From Phycisphaerales bacterium (GTDB lineage: Bacteria; Planctomycetota; Phycisphaerae; Phycisphaerales; SM1A02), in contig JAKVBT010000005.1 in the NCBI GenBank assembly GCA_022446905.1, positions 246,125 to 310,124 on the forward strand: DNA of 64,000 nucleotides. The letters run 5' to 3'. Below are positions 51,261 through 59,246 of this stretch, one piece after another (the stretch's first letter is position 1; each line of letters starts with the position of its first letter). A program made the position numbers and the translations under genes. A model generated the notes under the pieces. That model was not told the DNA's origin and searched no databases. It saw nothing but the letters and a program-made list of their open reading frames with translations.

Positions 51261-54236
51261 GTGCACCGCCATCAGTACGACGATGTCTGTTTCAAGAACT
51301 TCCAGCACGAGGTGCTTGAGCCCGCGATATATCGGGCTCGATCGCCGCTTCAGGTCTCGGTCTGGCAAACTGCAGAACGCGTGACCGTCGAGCATGCACG
51401 GCAGGCCGACTACGCCGGGGTATCCATGGGATGGCGATGGGGACCGGCCTGGTCGACCAGTTGGTTTCGACTGAAGGGCGATACGCCCATTGGAGCGGGT
51501 GATCTTGGATTGCGATTCTCCAGTGGGACCGAGGCTTTGCTGCTGCACCAAGGAATGGCATTTCATGGTCTTGATGCCAACCACCAACTCGCGCTGCTGC
51601 CTGAGGGCACCACTGATACAGATCTTCTGATTGAAGCAGCCTGCAATCTCCCACTTGGCGTTAGCACGTTCTGGTGGGACGAACAAGAGATACAAGCCCG
51701 TTGGCGTGAGGCCAATCCAGGTCGGTTGGAGTGTGCCGAATTTGTACGGGTCAACTCCGCCGTTCAGAATCTGGTGTTCCGATGGGATTTTGCCAGACGA
51801 TTACTGCAGGCGCTGCCGGACGATTCGGGCCGAGCGCAGTCTGTGGCCTCGGCGCTGCATGAGGCCATGGCACTGTTGATCGGCCAGGATGTCGCTGATG
51901 CTGCGTCCGCAGCGCAGTCCGTGCTCGACGCAGCTGTCGGTAGTTCGCACCCGACAGAGACACAGTGTGTCGCAACGGGGCACGCCCACATTGATACGGC
52001 TTGGCTCTGGACATTGGGTGAAACTCGACGAAAGTGCACACGCACCTTTGCCACCATGCTGCGTCTGCTTGAGTCCTATCCGCAGTTTCACTTTTTGTGC
52101 AGTCAGGCCCAGCAATATGCATGGATGGAAGCAGAGCAGCCCGACCTTTTTCGGAAAATCACACAAGCCATCGACTCAGGCCGCTGGGAGGCAGGTGGTG
52201 GCATGTGGGTCGAGCCTGACTGTTTGATCCCCTCTGGGGAGTCACTTATCCGGCAAGTGCTCAAAGGTGTGTCTTGGTGGTCCACTCGATTTGGTAATGC
52301 GGCGACACAGCGCTTCCTTTATCTGCCCGACACCTTTGGATTCCCAGCATCATTGCCACAGATTGCGCGATTAACTGGTTTGGACACATTCATCACCAAC
52401 AAGATTGCATGGAACGAAGTCAATGACTTCCCGCATGTGACCTTTTGTTGGCGTGGCATTGATGGCACCGATCTGGTTTCCCACATGACACCCGGACACA
52501 ATTACAACTCCGAGATTGCTCCAAGTGATCTGCTTGCTGCTCAACGCAATGTGATTGAGAAGGACCATGGGCATCCATTGACCTGGTTGCAGCCATTTGG
52601 ATATGGCGATGGTGGAGGTGGCCCGACGGCCATGCAAATTGATCGTGTGCTTGCATCATCAGCAGCAGGTGGACTCCCCGCAGTGCGCTTCGGTCGTGTG
52701 GATGACTTCTGTGATGAACTACATCAGGCAGGAGACTTGCCCGTATGGGACGGGGAGCTCTACATGGAAGGGCACCGCGGCATCTACACATCCCAGGCTT
52801 GGCTCAAACGTGCCAATCTAGATCTAGAAGAGTCGCTTCGGATTGCTGAATTGGTTGTTGGAGATTCGCCAGAGCACACTGCTGTACTCAATGAGTGTTG
52901 GACAACGGTTTTATTGCATCAGTTCCATGACATCCTCCCTGGCTCCTCGATTGCGGAGGTGTACCAGCAGGCGCTGGTAGCCAATGACGAAGCAGCGGAA
53001 GCAGCGAATCATCTCGTCAAAGCCGGTTTAGGAACCGGAGATGCCATCTTTAACCCATCTTCGACGCATCGAAGTGGGGTTGTGGAGGTCGATGGTGCCT
53101 TGTGTTGGGCTGATGGCATTCCGCCGTTGGCTTCAGGTATCACCATGTCAGAACTGCCAACGTCGATGTCGCCAGTGTCGTGTGATGGAACAACTGTCGA
53201 CAACGGTCTCATTTCATTCCGTGTTGGGGGATGTGGCTGCATTAAGGCGCTTCGGTCTGTGGACACGCAGCTTCATGTGACAACGGATCAGCGCAGTGGG
53301 AACATGCGTCTCAGTGAACTCCGTCTCTATGAAGACAGGCCCAGACAGTGGGACGCTTGGAATCTAGATCACGACTATCGGCAGCATGAAGTGGAACTGC
53401 CACGCCCTGGGCGTGTTGAGGTTGTGGAAGCGGGCCCCATGCGGGTGGTCATCGAAGTGCATCGCCAGATTGGCGAGTCAAGCAGCGGGGTGATTCGCTA
53501 CACACTTGATGCCGGGTCGAGGCGTGTCGATGTAACTGCTGACATCGATTGGCAGGAAGATCGACGTGTGTTGCGTGTGGACTTCCCAACGAGTATTCGT
53601 TCGCGAACCGCAACGTGCGGCATTCAGTTTGGATGTATTGAGCGCCCAACCCATCGAAACACGTCTTGGGAACAAGCACAATTTGAAGTGCCCGGACATC
53701 GCTGGTTTGATCTTTCAGAACCTGGGCGGGGGCTGGCGGTGCTTGATCGTGCAATCTATGGACGGAGCATTGAACATGATCTCCTCGGCCTAACCTTACT
53801 GCGAGCGAGTGTCTTCCCCGATCCCACAGCTGATCGGGGTCAACATCGTCTGCAGTGGTCACTCATGCCACACGGTGGTGACTGGCGGGCTGCAGGTGTA
53901 GATGCTGAGGCTGAAGCACTGGTTCGACCACTCCATTCAGGTACACAGACGCGTGTGGCGCCGTACGCGATTAGTACGATCGGTGCGGTCGCGGTTGAGA
54001 TCGCAGCGATCAAGCCGTCAGAAGATGGGCATGCCAGAATTATTCGTTTGGTTGAGAAACATGGTGGCCATGGGACAGCTGTGCTGCGAATGACTGATGC
54101 ATTTCATGGCGTGCAGATCTGCGACTGCTTGGAACGACCAATTGGCACTGATCAACTGGTGATGGATGGGCAGACGGTGCGTGTTGGACTCAAGCCATTC
54201 CAAATTGTCACTCTGCGTGTTGAGCCGATCGCTTGA
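51261..54236 (+). CDS. GH38 alpha-mannosidase
   Basis: Retaining glycosidase that removes alpha-linked mannose from oligosaccharides or glycoproteins. The catalytic domain begins near residue 235 with GHAHIDTAWLW (zinc ligands). It continues with WVEPDCLIPSGESLIRQ, the nucleophile Asp in LYLPDTFGF, and LLHQFHDILPGSSI. The middle and C-terminal beta domains of GH38 follow. The first 230 residues form the bacterial N-terminal beta domain. There is no signal peptide, so the enzyme acts in the cytoplasm on imported mannosides. The GTG start is the first in frame. Its stop overlaps the TTG start of the symporter gene, pointing to a joint uptake-and-cleavage unit. Confidence 0.92.
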   Translation: MHRHQYDDVCFKNFQHEVLEPAIYRARSPLQVSVWQTAERVTVEHARQADYAGVSMGWRWGPAWSTSWFRLKGDTPIGAGDLGLRFSSGTEALLLHQGMAFHGLDANHQLALLPEGTTDTDLLIEAACNLPLGVSTFWWDEQEIQARWREANPGRLECAEFVRVNSAVQNLVFRWDFARRLLQALPDDSGRAQSVASALHEAMALLIGQDVADAASAAQSVLDAAVGSSHPTETQCVATGHAHIDTAWLWTLGETRRKCTRTFATMLRLLESYPQFHFLCSQAQQYAWMEAEQPDLFRKITQAIDSGRWEAGGGMWVEPDCLIPSGESLIRQVLKGVSWWSTRFGNAATQRFLYLPDTFGFPASLPQIARLTGLDTFITNKIAWNEVNDFPHVTFCWRGIDGTDLVSHMTPGHNYNSEIAPSDLLAAQRNVIEKDHGHPLTWLQPFGYGDGGGGPTAMQIDRVLASSAAGGLPAVRFGRVDDFCDELHQAGDLPVWDGELYMEGHRGIYTSQAWLKRANLDLEESLRIAELVVGDSPEHTAVLNECWTTVLLHQFHDILPGSSIAEVYQQALVANDEAAEAANHLVKAGLGTGDAIFNPSSTHRSGVVEVDGALCWADGIPPLASGITMSELPTSMSPVSCDGTTVDNGLISFRVGGCGCIKALRSVDTQLHVTTDQRSGNMRLSELRLYEDRPRQWDAWNLDHDYRQHEVELPRPGRVEVVEAGPMRVVIEVHRQIGESSSGVIRYTLDAGSRRVDVTADIDWQEDRRVLRVDFPTSIRSRTATCGIQFGCIERPTHRNTSWEQAQFEVPGHRWFDLSEPGRGLAVLDRAIYGRSIEHDLLGLTLLRASVFPDPTADRGQHRLQWSLMPHGGDWRAAGVDAEAEALVRPLHSGTQTRVAPYAISTIGAVAVEIAAIKPSEDGHARIIRLVEKHGGHGTAVLRMTDAFHGVQICDCLERPIGTDQLVMDGQTVRVGLKPFQIVTLRVEPIA

Positions 54237-56227
54237 TCTGGCTTGACTGGCTCTTTCTGATGGTGTTGCCTGCGGTGCTCGTCGGCGCTGCTTTGAGGAC
54301 GCGCCACTATGCCAGCAGTGTGTCCGGATTTCTGGCAGCCAATCGCTGCGCTGGACGGTATCTGATCACCGTCGCTTATGGCATGGCGCAGGTGGGTGTG
54401 ATTTCATTGGTGTGGTTTTGGCAGCAGTACTACGACGTCGGCTTTACATCAGTTTTTTGGGGCTGGATGGAAGGCCCCGCAATGATCATCCTGGCCCTTT
54501 CGGGATGGGTGGTCTATCGCTATCGGCAAACACGGGCCATGACGATGGCGCAGTTTTTTGAAATCAGGTACAGCCGCAGCTTTCGTGTTTTTGCAGGCTT
54601 GGTCGCGTTTGTTTCGGGGTTGATCAACTATGGCATCTTCCCTGCAGTGGCTTCGCGTTTCTTCATTGTCCTCCTTGGTTTGCCCGAGGTTTGGGTGATT
54701 GGCGGAGTTGAGGTGAGCGTGTTTGCTTCTCTCATGGTGATGCTCTTGGGCTCTGCACTGTTCTTTGTCTTCACTGGTGGGCAAATTGCTGTGATTGTGA
54801 CTGACTGGATCCAGGGGACATTCGCCAATTGGGTATTCCTCGCAGTCATGGCTTATCTGCTCTGGTTGATCCCCTGGAGCAGCATCGAGTTGGCCTTTAG
54901 CGCGATGCCAGAAGGGACGTCACTGACAAATCCTTTTGATCTTGGTGAAGAAAAGAGATTTGATGCGTGGTACTGGGTGATTGCCGTCATTGTGCTCTTC
55001 TACGGGATGCTCAGTTGGCAGGGGACTAGTGGCTACAACGCGTCGGCGGTGACACCCCATGAAGCGAAGATGGCTAACATTCTTGCTGGCTGGCGCTTTC
55101 GTGTGCTCATGCTCGTAACTTTGATCCTCCCGATCTGCATTCGGGCGGTACAAGTCGATCCGCAATTTGCTGGCATGGCAGAGGGCATCGCCGCTGTGAC
55201 TGTTGGTCAGCCAACTGAAGCGTTGCAAGCTGAAGTGCGAGCGCCGGCTGCGGCTTCTTTGATGCTTCCAAGTGGATTGCTGGGGCTGTTTGCTGCAGCG
55301 TTGCTTGGTGCGTTCATCTCGACCAATGACACGTATCTGCACTCGTGGGGCTCCATCTTCATTCAAGATGTGGTGTTGCCGTTCCGAAAGAAGCCTTTGT
55401 CCCAGCGGGCACACCTCTGGCTTCTGCGCGGAAGCATCTTTGGCGTTGCAGTCTTTGCCTTCTTCTTTTCACTGTTCTATACGCCAACACAATACATAGC
55501 GATGTTTTTGGCACTGACAGGAGCGATCTTTGTGGGCGGGGCAGGCAGTGCAATCATCGGCGGTTTGTATTGGTCACGGGGAACAACAGCAGGGGCGTGG
55601 GCAGCCATGATCGCTGGTATGACGCTGTCCTCAACCGGCATCATTGTCAAACAACTTCCTGACACCATCGTGACAGGTGACGGGGCCATGTTCGACTTCT
55701 TTAGATGGATGAGAGAGGGTGTGACTGGTCAGGAACTCACATTCTGGTCGATTGCGGTCGCAGTCGGTCTGTATGTGCTGGTGTCATTGGCGACATCGCG
55801 TGATCGGTTCAATATGGATCGCATGTTGCATCGGGGTCGCTATGCCCGCGAGGATGAACGTGTCGATGATGCCCCAACAGCCAGGGGTTTGGCGCTGATG
55901 CTTGAGCGGCTTGGATTCGATTGTGAAATGACGCGGCGTGATCGTTGGGTCACGGCTTTGACGCTCGCTTGGCCAATCGTGTTCACGGGCATCTTTTTTG
56001 CCGCCTTGATTGCCCATGGTCTGGGCTGGTCACCCGGAGCGGCCTTCTGGGCAAGTGCCTGGGGCTGGTACACCGCTCTGGCACTCGGTGTGGCCACAGT
56101 GGTGGTCTTGTGGTTCACCATCGGTGGGGTTATGGATCTCCGGGCGATGTTTCGCAGGCTACGTGCCTATCGTGCTGATGCGCGTGATGATGGCATGGTG
56201 GTTGAGCATCACAATGCTGATGAGTGA
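54233..56227 (+). CDS. Sodium:solute symporter family transporter
   Basis: Inner-membrane symporter of 664 residues with about 13-14 hydrophobic helices. SSS-family features include an N-terminal SGFLAANRCAGRYLITVAYG segment, a YRQTRAMTMAQFFEIRY loop and GGLYWSRGTTAGAWAAMI late in the protein. The start is a TTG (MIWLDWL) overlapping the mannosidase stop (TTGA). Coupling to GH38 suggests it imports mannose-containing glycans or a related solute with sodium; SSS proteins also carry amino acids and other compounds, so this is inferred. The C-terminal 60 residues are soluble and charged. Confidence 0.85.
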   Translation: MIWLDWLFLMVLPAVLVGAALRTRHYASSVSGFLAANRCAGRYLITVAYGMAQVGVISLVWFWQQYYDVGFTSVFWGWMEGPAMIILALSGWVVYRYRQTRAMTMAQFFEIRYSRSFRVFAGLVAFVSGLINYGIFPAVASRFFIVLLGLPEVWVIGGVEVSVFASLMVMLLGSALFFVFTGGQIAVIVTDWIQGTFANWVFLAVMAYLLWLIPWSSIELAFSAMPEGTSLTNPFDLGEEKRFDAWYWVIAVIVLFYGMLSWQGTSGYNASAVTPHEAKMANILAGWRFRVLMLVTLILPICIRAVQVDPQFAGMAEGIAAVTVGQPTEALQAEVRAPAAASLMLPSGLLGLFAAALLGAFISTNDTYLHSWGSIFIQDVVLPFRKKPLSQRAHLWLLRGSIFGVAVFAFFFSLFYTPTQYIAMFLALTGAIFVGGAGSAIIGGLYWSRGTTAGAWAAMIAGMTLSSTGIIVKQLPDTIVTGDGAMFDFFRWMREGVTGQELTFWSIAVAVGLYVLVSLATSRDRFNMDRMLHRGRYAREDERVDDAPTARGLALMLERLGFDCEMTRRDRWVTALTLAWPIVFTGIFFAALIAHGLGWSPGAAFWASAWGWYTALALGVATVVVLWFTIGGVMDLRAMFRRLRAYRADARDDGMVVEHHNADE

Positions 56228-56228
56228 G

Positions 56229-56247
56229 CCGCCAGGGCCATTGGCGG
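56229..56247 (+). terminator. Weak hairpin after the symporter gene
   Basis: CCGCCA and TGGCGG pair over a 7-base loop directly after the symporter stop. No T-run follows, so it may slow but not fully stop transcription into the next gene. Confidence 0.3.
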
Positions 56248-56283
56248 GTAGAATTCGGCTCACGCTTGTAAGGAGAACGATTC

Positions 56284-57012
56284 ATGTCCATTGAGTCACG
56301 CAACTGGATGAACCGCGATGCCCGACCTGTCCGTGAGGGCGGTCGATACATGGATGCGGCTCGTGCCACCTTTCTCAAGAAGACCTATGTGCATCTTGGC
56401 CTGGCGATCGTGTTGTTCATCATTGTTGAGGCCCTCTTACTTCGTGCACCGTTTATCAGTTCACTGGTTCAGGCCATGGCTGGGGGCGGAATGTCGTGGC
56501 TGATCGTGCTCGCACTTTTCATGGGCGTGGCCTATGGCGCTGACAAATTGGCGCGTAGTCAAGCTGGGGCTGGGGTTCAGTATCTCGGACTTGGTCTATA
56601 TGTCCTCGCTCAGGCCTTGATCTTTGCCCCGCTGCTGCTTTATGCGACGCAGGCTCCAGGCGGTGACGGCATCCTGACCACTGCGGCGATGGTGACGCTC
56701 GGTGTCAGTGGCGGTTTGACTGGGTACGTCCTGATTTCAGGTGTGAATTTCTCATGGCTTCGTGGCGTGGTGATGGTCGGCGGTATTGCCGCGATGCTCA
56801 CCATTGTTGGATCAATCATCTTCGGATTTCATCTCGGCATCTTCTTCGCCGGATTGATGGTGCTGCTTGCAGCGACCATGCTGCTCTACCAAACTTCTGC
56901 AGCGATGCATGATTGGCGTACAGACCAATACGTGGCTGCATCACTTGGTTTGTTTGCATCCGTCATGATGATGTTCTACTACGTCGTCGTGTTTCTGATG
57001 AATCGCGACTGA
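56284..57012 (+). CDS. Bax inhibitor-1 / YccA family membrane protein
   Basis: A 242-residue membrane protein with seven hydrophobic helices, a calcium-leak or stress-related family. The N-terminal cytoplasmic part FLKKTYVHLGLA leads into helix 1. The later helices have GLYVLAQALIFAPLL, GVSGGLTGYVLIS and the closing LYQTSAAMHDWRTDQYVAASLGLF, where the Asp residues of the putative pH-sensing site sit. A strong ribosome site (AAGGAG) precedes the ATG. It probably has its own transcript. Its precise bacterial role is unknown. Confidence 0.9.
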   Translation: MSIESRNWMNRDARPVREGGRYMDAARATFLKKTYVHLGLAIVLFIIVEALLLRAPFISSLVQAMAGGGMSWLIVLALFMGVAYGADKLARSQAGAGVQYLGLGLYVLAQALIFAPLLLYATQAPGGDGILTTAAMVTLGVSGGLTGYVLISGVNFSWLRGVVMVGGIAAMLTIVGSIIFGFHLGIFFAGLMVLLAATMLLYQTSAAMHDWRTDQYVAASLGLFASVMMMFYYVVVFLMNRD

Positions 57013-57041
57013 GGAAGTTTCATTCGTATATTGAGTTGTTG

Positions 57042-57572
57042 TCAACCTTTGGTGTTTGAGAAAACGCTACAGGGTTCGACCTCTATGCGGACGGTGTGTG
57101 AATCACGATACTTCTGCCCTTGTTCCTCTAATTCAATTGAGGCGATGGCCTTGATGCGTGCATATGGAACAAAGGCACGGATCTTGTGTGCTGGCAGGCT
57201 GATCTCAAAGTGATCCTCGCAGCACAACAGCAATTCAGCTTCGTCAAAACTCGTTGACTCCACCAAATTGATCGATACCGGACAATGAAGAAAGTTGGCC
57301 AGTAGATCTCGCATGGTCTTGAACCGTGGATGGGTTTCCATCTGTTCTTTGGTGGCTGCTTCGTCGTTCTCTGATTGTTGTTGAGTGGGGAACTCCAATC
57401 CCTTGATGTTGGCGGCCTCATGCCACTCGGCTTGTCCGGCCTGTTGGACCATGGCTTGCGGAGGCACTTGGCCAATCAACGCCGCTTGTCGAAGTTGCTC
57501 GGCAGTCATCCAGGGAGAGATTTGATCATCGTGGCGGATGCGGTATCTGGCGGACTCGACGGGCTGGGACAT
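57042..57572 (-). CDS. GYF_2 (DUF4339) domain protein
   Basis: A 176-residue cytoplasmic protein. The first 60 residues match the GYF_2 domain (YRIRHDDQISPWMTAEQLRQAALIG, then AEWHEAANI), a small protein-binding fold common in planctomycetes. A Gln/Glu-rich linker follows, then an unknown domain of about 85 residues with LLCCEDHFEISLPAHKIRAFVPYARIKAI. The latter looks like a small beta domain that could bind a ligand or partner. It converges with the Bax inhibitor-1 gene (29 bases). The spacer of 116 bases to the next gene holds only a short GGTGGC/GCCACC hairpin. Confidence 0.72.
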   Translation of the reverse strand: MSQPVESARYRIRHDDQISPWMTAEQLRQAALIGQVPPQAMVQQAGQAEWHEAANIKGLEFPTQQQSENDEAATKEQMETHPRFKTMRDLLANFLHCPVSINLVESTSFDEAELLLCCEDHFEISLPAHKIRAFVPYARIKAIASIELEEQGQKYRDSHTVRIEVEPCSVFSNTKG

Positions 57573-57688
57573 GACCGGCTCCTTGCATCGGGGTGGCTGG
57601 CAGGGCCACCACCTGATGTTGTCGCGCGCCTTGGCCCAATTTGCAAGTGATCAATGCCGTATTTCAGCCAAAGAACTGCTCGATCGAG

Positions 57689-58981
57689 TCAGTGTGGGCG
57701 AATCAGGATGTTTGAGAAGCGAATATCGCTGCCATGGCTCTGTAACGCAATCGGGCCGCGTTCAGGAACACCCGGAAGATCAGCGTCCTCAATGACAGTC
57801 ACACCGTTGAGGGCGACAGAGATTTTACTGCCGCGCATGCGAATGAAAAACCGATTCCACTGTCCGACTGGCTTGTCTGCATTGGCTTTCGGAGTGCATG
57901 CTGCGCGGACTGATGGTGGCATGGCGCCATCAGTGCGATAGCCCCAAATCTCTCCACTACCGACGTTCCAGCACCAGATGTTGACTTGGCTCTTCCAAGA
58001 GCCACGCAGATAGATGCCGCTATCGCGCTCCTCCACAGTGATGGTTTGAATTGAGCCATCCTCATTGACCGCCTCCACGCCAGAAGGCAGGATGACAGGG
58101 CGATCCATGGGACCCTGTGAAGGGCCTTGCCATTTCCAGTCGACGATGAGATCAAAGTCCCCGAAGGATGCTTCTGACCACAGATCTCCACCTTGACCGT
58201 TGTGGGCAATGGTGGTGCCTTCAGTTGTCCAGTTGTCTTCATTCCCTTCCGGAAGTTTCCAGCCGTCAAGATTCAGGCCATTGAACAGCGGCACAAATCC
58301 AGTTGCTTCATTGGCATCGATTGCCCATGGGGAAGGGGCGCTTGGGAGTTCTTGGATGCGAATATTGCGGAAGTCAATCGGCGATCCTTCCGCCTCCAAG
58401 CAGATATATCCCTTGCGTGGATTGCAGTCGTAGCCTCCGCTGACCACTTCGCCATTGACCGCAAGCGTGATACGCCCGTCAATGCAATGGACGCGATAGT
58501 GGTTCCATTCTCCAGCACCCTTGGTGCGTGCCTCACTGGGAAGACACCTCGCCCATCCGTTGGGATGCGGTCGATCTGGGGTCATGGTGGCGCCCCAGAT
58601 TGAAAAGATGTCACCTTCGCTTGTGTAATTCTCAGTTTCGGTGCCGAGCATCACCTGTACTTCAATGGCCTTGCTGAATGGCACGCCCGGAGCGGGCAGG
58701 GCATCTGACCATACAAAGAGGCCAGCATTGCCACGCTCTTGGTGATGCATCCACTCGAATTCGAGAACGAAATTCTCATATGCCGTGTCTGTGCGGAGCA
58801 GGCATACAGGCTGTCCGGTACAGCGAATCATGCCATCCTCTGCACGCCATGTAGAGTTGGCGCCGTTGACATTCACCCAGCCATCTAGGTTGCGACCATT
58901 GAAGAGCATCTTCCACTCGGTGGTCGATTCGGGGCTTGAGACCAGCAGAGCGGACAATAGAATTGAAATGGGGATCGACAT
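57689..58981 (-). CDS. Secreted protein with two DUF1080 (3-keto-disaccharide hydrolase) domains
   Basis: Exported 430-residue protein. A signal peptide covers about residues 1-16 (MSIPISILLSALLVSS). Two copies of the concanavalin-like DUF1080 fold follow. The first opens with FNGRNLDGWVNVNG and the second, near residue 225, with FNGLNLDGWKLPEG; each ends in a strand like IDFRNIRIQEL or RFSNILIRPH. DUF1080 proteins cleave 3-keto-sugars or act in glycan breakdown and are abundant in planctomycetes. The copies have diverged, so they may not both be active. No partner oxidoreductase is nearby. Confidence 0.88.
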   Translation of the reverse strand: MSIPISILLSALLVSSPESTTEWKMLFNGRNLDGWVNVNGANSTWRAEDGMIRCTGQPVCLLRTDTAYENFVLEFEWMHHQERGNAGLFVWSDALPAPGVPFSKAIEVQVMLGTETENYTSEGDIFSIWGATMTPDRPHPNGWARCLPSEARTKGAGEWNHYRVHCIDGRITLAVNGEVVSGGYDCNPRKGYICLEAEGSPIDFRNIRIQELPSAPSPWAIDANEATGFVPLFNGLNLDGWKLPEGNEDNWTTEGTTIAHNGQGGDLWSEASFGDFDLIVDWKWQGPSQGPMDRPVILPSGVEAVNEDGSIQTITVEERDSGIYLRGSWKSQVNIWCWNVGSGEIWGYRTDGAMPPSVRAACTPKANADKPVGQWNRFFIRMRGSKISVALNGVTVIEDADLPGVPERGPIALQSHGSDIRFSNILIRPH

Positions 58982-59246
58982 GCAGGCAGAATATCTGCCA
59001 TACGGCTTGACTGCCTGCGTGCAGGGTTCTTGCGAATCTATTCTGGCGTGGGTGGATGTAACGATCAGAAGTCAGCCGATACCATCGCACCATGGTTGTG
59101 CCAGACCTCAATTGCTTGCATCTGCCCACACTTCGCTCTATGCAACGGAATCGCCGCGGCCTGGTGCTTGGTGTCTTTCTTGAGGTAGGGTCGGATCCCT
59201 TGCTCTGGGGTAATTCCATGATCCATCGATTGCTGAGCGGAGACTG

